From the NCBI GenBank assembly GCA_044376365.1, contig JBILLA010000127.1:1-7568 (forward strand): a DNA stretch of 7,568 nt, in the 5' to 3' direction. The stretch is from JBIKWN01 sp044376365. Lineage in GTDB: Bacteria > Bdellovibrionota_C > UBA2361 > JBIKWN01. Within the stretch, counting starts at the first letter, position 1, and every line of letters starts with the position of its first letter. Positions 1 through 7,063 of the stretch are shown here, piece after piece. The position numbers and the translations under genes are program-made. Under the pieces are notes generated by a model. That model was not told the DNA's origin and searched no databases. It saw only the letters and a program-made list of their open reading frames with translations.

Positions 1-412
1 CTCGTCCTGCGATGAGTGGATAGAATTCAATAATTCCTTCTGCATCTTTGGCTTCGACGATCGTGTAGCGAATCAGCGTCGCTTGATGACCATGAGGGGT
101 AAGAATCTCTTTTTTTATTGTCCATCCACCTGCGCGATAGATAAATTCTGGAAAGAGATCTCGTTTAAATGATTCAAGATATAAGAACCCTTCAGGCGCT
201 ATCGTATCTGGAAATTGATTACTGCCTAGTGCATAGCGTGTGCCATTGAGAAGCAATGTTTCATCTAGTTTTGAGAGTAAGACTGTTCTTGTATGGGGGA
301 ACTGCGATCCATCAACTAAGAGCCCATGATAGCTTCGTGTGAGAATACCGCTTACTGAGAGACTTGCCCATCCGCCGACGCCATTTGTTTCTAGCCATTC
401 AGTCTCTAACAT
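1..412 (-). CDS. Glycogen debranching enzyme, N-terminal part (partial)
   Basis: This leftward gene is cut by the window edge after 137 codons. The visible protein matches the N-terminal domain of the archaeal/bacterial-type debranching enzyme (GDE_N; amylo-alpha-1,6-glucosidase), which hydrolyses alpha-1,6 branch points of glycogen or maltodextrin in the cytoplasm. Diagnostic segments are EWLETNGVGGWAS (residues 5-17), TRSYHGLLV (25-33) and RTVLLSKLDET (42-52). The GH133-like catalytic (alpha/alpha)6 domain would lie outside the window, so catalytic residues cannot be checked. The ATG at 412 is chosen because family members start a few residues before the EWL segment. No SD sequence sits at normal spacing; the nearest purine run, AAGGA, overlaps the end of the upstream gene about 27 bases away, so translation may be coupled. 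The gene follows the GH63 gene by 20 bases and is probably co-transcribed with it. There is no signal peptide. Family assignment is confident; exact substrate is inferred. Confidence 0.87.
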   Translation of the reverse strand, partial: MLETEWLETNGVGGWASLSVSGILTRSYHGLLVDGSQFPHTRTVLLSKLDETLLLNGTRYALGSNQFPDTIAPEGFLYLESFKRDLFPEFIYRAGGWTIKKEILTPHGHQATLIRYTIVEAKDAEGIIEFYPLIAGR

Positions 413-432
413 AATGTTGCTATGGTACTTTG

Positions 433-3045
433 TTAATCCTTACGTGGTTGTAGCAGTTTTGCGACAAGCCCAGTCCATCCAGTTTGGTGAGATGCGCCGA
501 TACCTCTGCCGTTATCTCCATGAAAGTATTCAAAGAAAAGGACATTATCTTTGAAGTGTGGATCCTGTTGCAGTTTTGCTGCATCGCCAAAGACAGGACG
601 CAGCCCGTTATCGTTTTTCAGAAATAGCTTGGTGAGTCGTTCAGAAATATCGTGTGCGATCTCAGAGAGTGTTAATAACGTACCGCTGCCGACTGGGTGT
701 TCAACTTTGAATGTAGCGCCGTAGTAGTGGTGGAATTTTTGTAGCGATTCAATCAAGAGGTAGTTGGTCGGAAACCAAATAGGACCACGCCAGTTAGAGT
801 TGCCGCCGAAGAGCTTTGTATCAGATTCTCCTGGTTGATATGAAACAGTAAAAGTTTCATCTTCGATTTTAAGTGTATAGGGATTATCTTTGTGGAATCG
901 TGAGAGTGCGCGAATACCGTAGTCAGAAAGGAACTCGTTGCTATCGAGCATGCGTTGAAGGAGTGACCGTACACGCTGTTCGGTCAGCAACGATAAAAGG
1001 CGACGCTCGCCTTTACCTGGCTCTACCCAACTTGAAACAAGTTCAGAGAGGTGTGGACGGTATTTGAGGAACCATTCAAGACGTTCTTTGAATTTTGGAA
1101 GTCGTTCAAGTGTTTCAGGGTCCAGTGTCTCAACAGCAAAAAGAGGAATGAGTCCCACCAAGGATCGCACACGAAGAGTTTTTACTTTGCCATTTGGGAA
1201 CTTGAGGACATCGTAGTAGAACTCATCTTCGTCATCCCAGAGTCGAATACCACTGCCACCCATGTTGACCATGGCCTCCGCAATATAGAGGAAGTGTTCA
1301 AAGAATTTACTTGCAAGCTCTTGGTATGCAGGTTTTTCCAAAGAAAGCTCAAGGGCAATCGTCATCATGTTGAGGCAGTACATTGCCATCCATGCAGTCG
1401 CATCTGACTGTAGTAGTGTGCCGCCCATTGGGAGTTCTGCGCTTCGGTCAAAAACTCCAATGTTATCGAGTCCTAGAAAGCCACCCTCGAATAAATTATT
1501 GCCGCTTTTGTCCTTCTGATTCACCCACCAGGTAAAGTTCATCAGGAGCTTTAAGAAGACTTGTTCCAGGAAATCAAGATCCGCAATGCCGTTGGAATTT
1601 TTTTTATCAATTTTATACACCCGCCACGTCGCCCATGCATGGACGGGTGGATTCACGTCGCCTAAGGCCCATTCGTATGCTGGTAATTGACCATTTGGAT
1701 GCATATACCAGTCTTTGGTGAGCAGCAGGAGTTGCTCTTTGGCGAATTGGGGATCAATCATTGCGAAGGGAATGCAATGAAACGCAAGATCCCAAGCCGC
1801 AAACCACGGGTACTCCCATTTGTCGGGCATAGAGATAATGTCTGCATTGCGAACATGTTGCCACTGCTTGTTCCGTGATTCGAGTCTGCTCTGAGGAGGT
1901 TCTGGCTGTGAGGGATCTCCGTTCAGCCACTGATGAACATCATAGTAGTAGAACTGCTTGCTCCAGAGTATGCCAGCAAACGCTTGTCGCTGTACCAGAC
2001 GTGCATCAGGGTCCGTCATTTCATGTTGGATTTCAGTGTAAAATTCATCACAATCTTTTACGCGATCGGTAAATGTTTGATTGAAATCGCTGCTCTCTTG
2101 AAGCGTAGCTTTTGTGGTAAGGCGAAGCTCTACAGTATATGTTTCGCCAGGTTGTACCTGTGTACGATATACGAGCGCTGCTTTGGTGCCAGCAGGCATG
2201 ACATTGACTGCATCTTGATGCTTGTTAATCAGATACTCGTTGATACCATCTTTATAGGTACCCAATGCGTGCTTAACACCAAAGAGCTTTTTAATATTGC
2301 TCTCGTTCTCACAAAATAAAAGCTCCGGGTTGCCGTCATAGTGCAAGTAGTATGGCTCTAATCTAGCATGGGTACAGTGTAATGTGCGTTGTCCGTGGTA
2401 CTGAATATTTGGTTTTTGTCTTGAGCGATCCCATGCCCAGGTATTACGAAACCAAAGCTGTGGAATAATATGGAGTGGTGCAACGTCAGGTCCACGATTG
2501 ATAGCAGTAATTTTTATAAGAATATCATCAGGTGCGCCTTTAGCATACTCAATGACTAGATCGAAATAACGATCATCTTCGAAGACTCCAGTGTCAAGAA
2601 GCTCGTATTCATTATCTGATTTTGTTCGAGACCTGTTTTCATCGATAAGCTGTTGGTAGGGGAACTCACGCTGAGGATACTTATAGAGCATCTTCATATA
2701 GGAGTGTGTTGGAGAGCTATCGAGGTATGCGTAGTATTCTTTGACATCCTCACCGTGAATACCTTCGTTGCCGCCAAGACCAAAAAAGCGCTCTTTTAAG
2801 ATCGGATCTTTTTCATTCCAGAGTGCAACTGAAAAACAGAGTCGTTGCTTACTATCGCTGATACCAGCAATACCATCTTCGCCCCAACGGTACGCTTTGC
2901 TGCGAGCATCTTCGTGCGTTACATAATTCCATGCAGAACCATCAGCACTGTAGTCTTCACGGACCGTGCCCCACTGACGCTCAGAGAGGTATGGACCCCA
3001 GTATTTCCATGCAGGGTTTAACAGTCGCGTTTTTTCTGGGTTCAT
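433..3045 (-). CDS. GH63-type glucosidase (MGH1-like glycoside hydrolase)
   Basis: This 870-residue protein has no signal peptide or membrane segment and belongs to the large bacterial GH63 / MGH1-like glucosidase group. The N-terminal region carries the group's characteristic segments WGPYLSERQWGTVREDY (16-32), ARSKAYRWGEDG and GIHGEDVKEYYAYLDSSPTH. The (alpha/alpha)6 barrel includes WDLAFH (418-423), GDVNPPVHAW (462-471) and GGNSNWRGPIWFPTNY (747-762), and ends in EYFHGDNGRGIGASHQTGW (839-857). By analogy with clan GH-G enzymes, D463 is the likely general acid and E839 a candidate base; this is inferred from position, not shown. GH63 enzymes release glucose or related sugars from alpha-glucosides with inversion, but this long form is poorly characterised and its substrate is unknown. 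The start lies 4 bases after the glucokinase stop, without an SD, suggesting translational coupling. An A8 run in the coding strand (1598..1605) leaves the frame intact. Neighbours suggest a role in intracellular alpha-glucan breakdown to glucose. Confidence 0.9.
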   Translation of the reverse strand: MNPEKTRLLNPAWKYWGPYLSERQWGTVREDYSADGSAWNYVTHEDARSKAYRWGEDGIAGISDSKQRLCFSVALWNEKDPILKERFFGLGGNEGIHGEDVKEYYAYLDSSPTHSYMKMLYKYPQREFPYQQLIDENRSRTKSDNEYELLDTGVFEDDRYFDLVIEYAKGAPDDILIKITAINRGPDVAPLHIIPQLWFRNTWAWDRSRQKPNIQYHGQRTLHCTHARLEPYYLHYDGNPELLFCENESNIKKLFGVKHALGTYKDGINEYLINKHQDAVNVMPAGTKAALVYRTQVQPGETYTVELRLTTKATLQESSDFNQTFTDRVKDCDEFYTEIQHEMTDPDARLVQRQAFAGILWSKQFYYYDVHQWLNGDPSQPEPPQSRLESRNKQWQHVRNADIISMPDKWEYPWFAAWDLAFHCIPFAMIDPQFAKEQLLLLTKDWYMHPNGQLPAYEWALGDVNPPVHAWATWRVYKIDKKNSNGIADLDFLEQVFLKLLMNFTWWVNQKDKSGNNLFEGGFLGLDNIGVFDRSAELPMGGTLLQSDATAWMAMYCLNMMTIALELSLEKPAYQELASKFFEHFLYIAEAMVNMGGSGIRLWDDEDEFYYDVLKFPNGKVKTLRVRSLVGLIPLFAVETLDPETLERLPKFKERLEWFLKYRPHLSELVSSWVEPGKGERRLLSLLTEQRVRSLLQRMLDSNEFLSDYGIRALSRFHKDNPYTLKIEDETFTVSYQPGESDTKLFGGNSNWRGPIWFPTNYLLIESLQKFHHYYGATFKVEHPVGSGTLLTLSEIAHDISERLTKLFLKNDNGLRPVFGDAAKLQQDPHFKDNVLFFEYFHGDNGRGIGASHQTGWTGLVAKLLQPRKD

Positions 3046-3049
3046 AATG

Positions 3050-3214
3050 CTAGAGCAGTTTTACATCATTGTTTGCAATGTGGGCAGCACCTAAAAGGGC
3101 AGCTGTATCATCGAGAATTACAGAGAGGGACGTTCCTTGAGACAACGTCGAAAGACGACCTTTGGCAAGATAAGATTCAATAAGCGCTCCCTCTTTGAGT
3201 TTTGGAAGTATCAT
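3050..3214 (-). pseudogene. glk: Glucokinase C-terminal segment in a shifted frame
   Basis: These about 54 codons continue the glucokinase in the +1 frame: ILPKLKEGALIESYL, then KGRLSTL, SVILDDTAALLGAA and a short tail. They match what Glk proteins carry after the GGGIxPK segment. Coding-strand codons CCA AAT GAT ACT become CCA AAG ATA CTT (P-K-I-L) if the T corresponding to plus-strand A3213 is dropped. The joined frame 4058..3050 then gives 335 residues, the family's usual size. The segment has no SD-preceded start of its own, so it is not an independent gene; the ATG at 3214 only marks where the frame can be entered. The lack of any other damage suggests a very recent mutation, a sequence error or recoding. 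The stop lies 4 bases before the GH63 start. Confidence 0.8.
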
Positions 3215-4058
3215 TTGGCGGAATGCCGCCACCAAGGTACATACCTCCTGTCGTCAGCAGCGTTAAAACAATATCTCCTGCTGCAGCGCCAAGCAGAGAT
3301 AGGAAGAGGTTGAGTGTGTGAGTGGTCACAGGAAACTCATCTGCAAGGCCACTTTGCGTAATAGTTGCATGACGATCTTGGCTCTGAGCGAGACGCTCGG
3401 CAAGTACGGCAGGGAGGGTAGCTCTGTTGGTATCAATTAAAAAGTCAAAGATGTTGCCAATGCCAGGTCCGCAGAGCACACGTTCTAAAGAGACTCGTTT
3501 AAATTTTCTTTGAAGGTACTCAAAGAGAGCAGACTGCTCTTCGTTATGTGCACTGAAGTCGCAGTGTCCACCTTCAGAGGCAAGGGGAATGTAGTGGGTG
3601 CCATCAAAGAGTAAGAAGGCTTGACCAAGACCGGTGCCAGGAGCAAGTAGCCCAAAGGTGCGTGGCATATCAGCCGAGAGAGCATCTGTTTGAGCTCCTT
3701 TGTGAAGCTGTTCAAGAGCATGCTGTGGAAGGAAGGGGATAGCAGATACCGTCGCTTGCAAGTCGTTGACAAGGTATACGGTTGGAATGTTGCATGCGTG
3801 AGCTATTTTGGCCGCATCAAGGAGCCAGGGAAGGTTGGTTGTTTGTGCTTTGCCGTCAATGACTGGACCAGGAACACCAAAGCAGGCAGATGTTATCTGA
3901 TAGCGATTGCTTTGCAGATAGCTCTGAATCATTTCGATGAGCGTTCTTCCACTTGAACTTTTTTCTTCATAAAGATCTTGGCGAAGGAGTGATCTATCTT
4001 GTTGTTTGAATATACCAAATCGAACTTTGGTACCTCCGATGTCGCCAGCTAGTATCAT
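3177..4058 (-). CDS. glk: Glucokinase, open frame up to the frameshift
   Basis: This is a glucokinase of the Glk family (Pfam Glucokinase, hexokinase/actin fold), which makes glucose-6-phosphate from glucose and ATP in the cytoplasm. The phosphate-binding segment GDIGGTK is at residues 5-11. The sugar-binding region GVPGPVIDG is at 61-69, the catalytic Asp is D99 in LVND, the second phosphate loop PGTGLG is at 140-145, EGGH is at 162-165 and CGPGIGNIF at 196-204. I chose the ATG at 4058 because it gives the family's usual start just before GDIGGT and has AAAGG five bases upstream; an in-frame start at 4124 would add 22 unconserved basic residues. After GGGIPP (276-281) the frame runs into 12 unrelated residues and stops, giving 293 residues instead of about 335. 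The missing C-terminus is intact in another frame (3050..3214). As read, the product lacks the last helix region of the fold and may be inactive unless the sequence is wrong or the ribosome shifts frame. Confidence 0.88.
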   Translation of the reverse strand: MILAGDIGGTKVRFGIFKQQDRSLLRQDLYEEKSSSGRTLIEMIQSYLQSNRYQITSACFGVPGPVIDGKAQTTNLPWLLDAAKIAHACNIPTVYLVNDLQATVSAIPFLPQHALEQLHKGAQTDALSADMPRTFGLLAPGTGLGQAFLLFDGTHYIPLASEGGHCDFSAHNEEQSALFEYLQRKFKRVSLERVLCGPGIGNIFDFLIDTNRATLPAVLAERLAQSQDRHATITQSGLADEFPVTTHTLNLFLSLLGAAAGDIVLTLLTTGGMYLGGGIPPNDTSKTQRGSAY

Positions 4059-4063
4059 ATGAA

Positions 4064-4068
4064 CCTTT
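4064..4068 (-). promoter_or_regulatory. Ribosome binding site of glk
   Basis: AAAGG on the minus strand lies five bases before the ATG at 4058. It supports this start over the in-frame ATG at 4124. It is the only SD at normal spacing seen among the three leftward genes. Confidence 0.6.
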
Positions 4069-4152
4069 GTGGTGCCTCTTTTTGCGCGCTTACGCATTTT
4101 GCAAAACTGTTTGGATTGCAACAAGCCTCATTGAGCATCGACAGACTACGCA

Positions 4153-4184
4153 AAAATATTAATCACTATTCATAACGATATTTT
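4153..4184. repeat. AT-rich inverted repeat in the divergent promoter region
   Basis: AAAATAT (4153..4159) and its exact reverse complement ATATTTT (4178..4184) are 18 bases apart, with arm centres 25 bases apart. The pair overlaps the candidate leftward -10 element. It could be a dimeric operator, but arms made only of A and T arise easily by chance in such a region. Confidence 0.2.
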
Positions 4185-4203
4185 CCTCATTCTACATTGC
4201 CAA
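4175..4203 (-). promoter_or_regulatory. Candidate sigma70-type promoter for the leftward unit
   Basis: On the minus strand TTGGCA (plus coordinates 4198..4203; five of six matches to TTGACA) is followed after 17 bases by TATCGT (4175..4180; four of six matches to TATAAT). Transcription would start near 4168 and leave a leader of about 110 bases before glk. The match is moderate, and the choice rests on spacing and position only. Confidence 0.3.
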
Positions 4204-4231
4204 ATTGAGGGGTCATTTCTACAATAACGAT

Positions 4232-5599
4232 GTGAAAATTTTGATGCTTGGGTGGGAGTTTCCTCCAAAAATTAGTGGAGGTTTAGGCACGGCATGTGAA
4301 GGTCTGACTCGTGGCCTTTCGAGCAATAATGTTGATGTTTCACTTTTTTTGCCCCGTCTTTACGGTGATGAGCAAGCATGCGGAGTTAGGCTTATCGCTG
4401 CTTTTTCTCAAGAGGATAATCAAGCTATCGTCGATTCTTTTGCTTCGCCTCCTCTTCACAACGAGACGCATCCTCCCGCAGTTCAGTCAGAAAATTTTGT
4501 AAGTGGATATGCCCGTGCTGATGCTACGCAACGCTATGAAGATAAGCTTGAGATACTAAAAGTACATCGAGACGAATCTACCCAAATCGCTTCGCAGCAG
4601 GTCAGTCGCAGTGAAATACTCTCGAAAGCATATCAGCAGCACCTGAACGGGGCAGCTCTTTTAGAAGGTGCTCCGTATGGTGAAAATATCTTTCAAGTTG
4701 TTGAGCAGTTTGCGGCAGCGGCTCTTTATCGTTTGCACGATACCGATGTCGATGTGATTCATGCCCATGATTGGATGACATTTCCTGCAGCAGTTGCGCT
4801 CAAGCAGCTCACAGGTAAGCCCTTGATTGTCCATGTCCATAGCTTGGAGTTTGATAGGAGTGGTTCGAGCGTGAATCCTGACATTGATGCGATTGAGCGT
4901 TTTGGGCTTGAGCATGCTGATAAGGTCGTTGCGGTCAGTCACTATACAAGCTCTGTCATACAAGCTGAGCATGGCATTGATCCCGATCGTATTGCTGTGA
5001 TTCACAACGGCATCTATCCACGAGAAGTGGTCTCTCAAAACCGTCTTGAGTTGGGTTGGACCAGTAAAGTTGTTCTATTTTTGGGACGTGTAACGTTTCA
5101 GAAAGGTCCTGATTACCTCGTTGAGGCAGCTGCCAAGGTCCTGCAACATGTGCCTGATGCCACATTTGTGATTGCTGGCACTGGGGACATGCTCAATCAG
5201 CTCAAAGCCCGTGTAGGTGAGCTTGGTATTGAGAAGAACTTCTATTTTCCTGGATTTCTGTCTGGAAAACAGCTCGAACAGGTATTTTCTACCGCTGAGG
5301 TCTATGTGATGCCCTCGGTATCTGAACCATTTGGTATTTCGGCCCTTGAGGCTATCTCTTTTGATACCCCTGTTGTCATTTCAAAACAATCAGGTGTCTC
5401 AGAAGTGTTACATCATGCATTAAAAGTTGATTTTTGGGACATCGATCAGCTCGCAGATCTCATCATAAGTGCTCTGGAATATCCGGAATTGAGGGCTGAC
5501 CTTGTCTCGATGGCTCGTGAAGAGGTCAAGCGTCTCCATTGGGACGCCTCAGCCAAACGAACGGTAGAAATCTATCAAGAAATATTAGGAATACAATAA
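4232..5599 (+). CDS. GT-B glycosyltransferase, glycogen/starch synthase-like
   Basis: This 455-residue two-Rossmann (GT-B) glycosyltransferase resembles the compact glycogen synthases of archaea and some bacteria (GT4/GT5 type). It probably extends alpha-1,4-glucan from ADP- or UDP-glucose in the cytoplasm. The N-terminus, KILMLGWEFPPKISGGLG (2-19), carries the K-x-x-GGLG nucleotide-sugar loop. HAHDW (177-181) ends the first domain's core. GRVTFQKG (285-292) holds the conserved Arg and Lys of the second domain, and EPFGISALE (365-373) is the E-x7-E donor-binding motif. Residues about 60-140 are a poorly conserved, hydrophilic stretch. The GTG at 4232 is chosen because the family starts right before KILMLGWE. 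A TTG at 4205 is in frame, but the first GAGGGG lies just inside that extension and 19 bases before the GTG, so the start is uncertain. The gene is followed after 9 bases by GH57, indicating an operon. The donor sugar cannot be read from sequence; another alpha-glucosyltransferase is possible. Confidence 0.85.
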   Translation: MKILMLGWEFPPKISGGLGTACEGLTRGLSSNNVDVSLFLPRLYGDEQACGVRLIAAFSQEDNQAIVDSFASPPLHNETHPPAVQSENFVSGYARADATQRYEDKLEILKVHRDESTQIASQQVSRSEILSKAYQQHLNGAALLEGAPYGENIFQVVEQFAAAALYRLHDTDVDVIHAHDWMTFPAAVALKQLTGKPLIVHVHSLEFDRSGSSVNPDIDAIERFGLEHADKVVAVSHYTSSVIQAEHGIDPDRIAVIHNGIYPREVVSQNRLELGWTSKVVLFLGRVTFQKGPDYLVEAAAKVLQHVPDATFVIAGTGDMLNQLKARVGELGIEKNFYFPGFLSGKQLEQVFSTAEVYVMPSVSEPFGISALEAISFDTPVVISKQSGVSEVLHHALKVDFWDIDQLADLIISALEYPELRADLVSMAREEVKRLHWDASAKRTVEIYQEILGIQ

Positions 5600-5602
5600 G
5601 GA
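5598..5602 (+). promoter_or_regulatory. Ribosome binding site of the GH57 gene
   Basis: AAGGA overlaps the last two bases of the glycosyltransferase stop codon and lies six bases before the ATG at 5609. The overlap implies that the two genes are translated from one message. Confidence 0.65.
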
Positions 5603-5608
5603 ATTTTT

Positions 5609-6883
5609 ATGCCATCGGTCTGTTTTTATTTTCAAGTGCATCAACCATACCGACTTGCATCGCACTCAGTGGTTACGATGAATGACACTACTACCTTCTT
5701 TGATGATGAGAAGAATGGCGCAGTGATGAAGAAAGTTGCTGAGAAATGCTACCTTCCAACCAATGCAAAGATACTTTCTCTTATTAAGAAGTATAAGGGA
5801 CGTTTCCGTGTGAGTTATGCAATTACTGGCGTTGCCATTGAACAGATGCAGCGATATTCACCTGAGACCCTCAAAAGCTTTCAAGAGCTTGCAAAGACTG
5901 GATGCGTTGAGTTTATTGGTGAAACCTACTACCACTCATTGTCAGCTGTCTATGATCAAGAAGAGTTTCGATTCCAAGTGAAGAAACATTCAGATCTGAT
6001 GGAGTCACTCTTTGGGCAACGACCACAGATTTTTAGAAATACCGAGCTTATCTACTCAAATGAGATTGGGCATATGGCTAACGACCTTGGGTTTAAGGGG
6101 GTCATTGCCGAGGGTGCCGATGATATTCTTGCATGGCGATCTCCTAACTATGTCTACGAAGTGCCTCGTCGCTTTGAAGGAGAGCAGACGCCAAAGCTTC
6201 TTCTTAAAAATTACCGTCTTTCTGATGATATTGCATTTCGTTTCTCTAATCAGGGTTGGGAAAGCTATCCTTTGACAGCAGATACCTTTGCTTCATGGGT
6301 ACATACGGTGAGCGGTGCAGGCGAGACAGTCAATCTGTTCATGGACTATGAAACGTTTGGTGAGCATCAGTGGGCCTCTACTGGTATCTTTGATTTCCTT
6401 GAACACCTTCCAGAAAAGATTTTTGCTCATCCTGATTGGGATTTCTTAACACCTTCTGAAGTGATTCAACGTTATAACGCTGTCGCGGAACTTCCATTCC
6501 ATCGTTTGACCTCATGGGCTGATGAGGATAGAGACCTGACTGCATGGCAGGGGAATAATATGCAACAGGTATCGCTCTTACGAGCTTTTAATCTTGCAAG
6601 TTATGTCAGAGATCTTGAAAGCCCAGAGGCACTTGATACGTGGAGAAAGCTCCTTACTTCTGATCACTATTACTATATGTGTACAAAGTGGTTTGCTGAT
6701 GGTGATGTTCATGCGTACTTTAGCCCTTATGATAGCCCATACGAGGCATTTATTAATTTCATGAATGCATATAAGAAGTTTGTTACGCAGTACAGCATCG
6801 GACAAAACGTATCAGATGCGCTACAGCAGCCCATCTTGCAGTCATCGTCGCCTGAGCTGGCAGCTTTTCTAGCTTCCTCCTAG
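5609..6883 (+). CDS. GH57 family alpha-amylase-type enzyme
   Basis: This 424-residue cytoplasmic protein shows all five conserved GH57 regions. These are HQPYR (11-15), GCVEF (98-102) followed by GETYYHSL, RNTEL (143-147) with E146 as the expected nucleophile, DYETFGEHQW (246-255) with D246 as the expected acid/base, and ADEDRDLTAWQGNNMQ (304-319). GH57 enzymes are retaining alpha-glucan hydrolases or transferases. The spelling of regions 3-5 is of the type in proteins labelled alpha-amylase, such as the archaeal group around Methanocaldococcus MJ1611. GH57 branching enzymes are usually longer, above 500 residues. There is no signal peptide, so the substrate should be intracellular glucan. 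It sits 9 bases after the glycosyltransferase with a good SD and ends just before a terminator, making it the last gene of that unit. Activity as a 4-alpha-glucanotransferase cannot be excluded. Confidence 0.92.
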   Translation: MPSVCFYFQVHQPYRLASHSVVTMNDTTTFFDDEKNGAVMKKVAEKCYLPTNAKILSLIKKYKGRFRVSYAITGVAIEQMQRYSPETLKSFQELAKTGCVEFIGETYYHSLSAVYDQEEFRFQVKKHSDLMESLFGQRPQIFRNTELIYSNEIGHMANDLGFKGVIAEGADDILAWRSPNYVYEVPRRFEGEQTPKLLLKNYRLSDDIAFRFSNQGWESYPLTADTFASWVHTVSGAGETVNLFMDYETFGEHQWASTGIFDFLEHLPEKIFAHPDWDFLTPSEVIQRYNAVAELPFHRLTSWADEDRDLTAWQGNNMQQVSLLRAFNLASYVRDLESPEALDTWRKLLTSDHYYYMCTKWFADGDVHAYFSPYDSPYEAFINFMNAYKKFVTQYSIGQNVSDALQQPILQSSSPELAAFLASS

Positions 6884-6903
6884 CCCTAGCGAATACAAAG
6901 AAG

Positions 6904-6947
6904 AAAGCCCTTCAGCGGACAGAGGATCCACTGAAGGGCTTTTTTTT
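6904..6947 (+). terminator. Rho-independent terminator after GH57
   Basis: AGCCCTTCAG (6906..6915) pairs perfectly with CTGAAGGGCT (6931..6940), and two flanking A-T pairs can extend it. An inner GGA/TCC helix (6917..6919 with 6927..6929) closes a 7-base loop. A run of eight T (6940..6947) follows directly. It lies 20 bases after the GH57 stop and ends the glycosyltransferase-GH57 message. The reverse strand has a poorer U-tract, so it probably works in one direction. Confidence 0.93.
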
Positions 6948-7063
6948 ATGCCTGTTCCATATGTCCTACGGGCACAGTGGTTGCTTGTAGATCTGTCTAG
7001 ATAGATGCAGGGGGCAGAACTACAGTCCTTCTGTCATAGATTCAGATAATCAAATGAGGGTTT

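Larger units (their letters stand above)
4059..4231. promoter_or_regulatory. Divergent intergenic region between glk and glycosyltransferase
   Basis: These 173 bases separate two divergent sugar-metabolism units and must hold the starts of both transcripts, so a shared regulator could act here. The stretch 4151..4184 is strongly AT-rich. Two copies of the self-complementary hexamer TTGCAA lie 17 bases apart, start to start (4099..4104 and 4116..4121), with a small AAAC-T-GTTT dyad between them. CCTCATT occurs twice (4126..4132 and 4185..4191). None of these matches an operator I can name. No clear promoter was found for the rightward gene; TTGAGC (4131..4136) with AATATT 18 bases later is only a weak possibility. 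Confidence 0.5.

Noticed and set aside
110..116. T7 run (A7 in the coding strand, codons ATA AAA AAA) as a -1 slippery site in the debranching gene
   Set aside because: Family-like sequence continues in the same frame after it, so no shift is needed.
339..554. Open frame of 71 codons on the plus strand
   Set aside because: It runs antisense across the debranching/GH63 junction, has no SD and no recognisable protein pattern; the minus-strand genes explain the sequence.
1051..2319. Plus-strand open frames of about 63-128 codons inside the GH63 gene
   Set aside because: They are antisense shadows of a well-conserved coding region, with compositions unlike real proteins and no SD.
4059..4124. 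N-terminal extension of glucokinase from an ATG at 4124
   Set aside because: The 22 added residues are basic and unconserved, while the ATG at 4058 has an SD and gives the canonical family start.
4661..5165. Minus-strand open frames inside the glycosyltransferase gene
   Set aside because: They overlap conserved GT-B motifs on the other strand and show no family features.
6988..7005. Three TAGAT copies in the intergenic region
   Set aside because: They are short, irregularly spaced, and not part of a longer repeat.
7013..7035. Small hairpin GGCAGAA / TTCTGTC upstream of the 151-residue gene
   Set aside because: It has seven pairs including a wobble, a 9-base loop and no U-tract or known riboswitch features; too weak to call.
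7045..7050. GATAAT as a -10 element for the gene at 7064
   Set aside because: No acceptable -35 lies 16-18 bases upstream, and transcription would start almost at the start codon.
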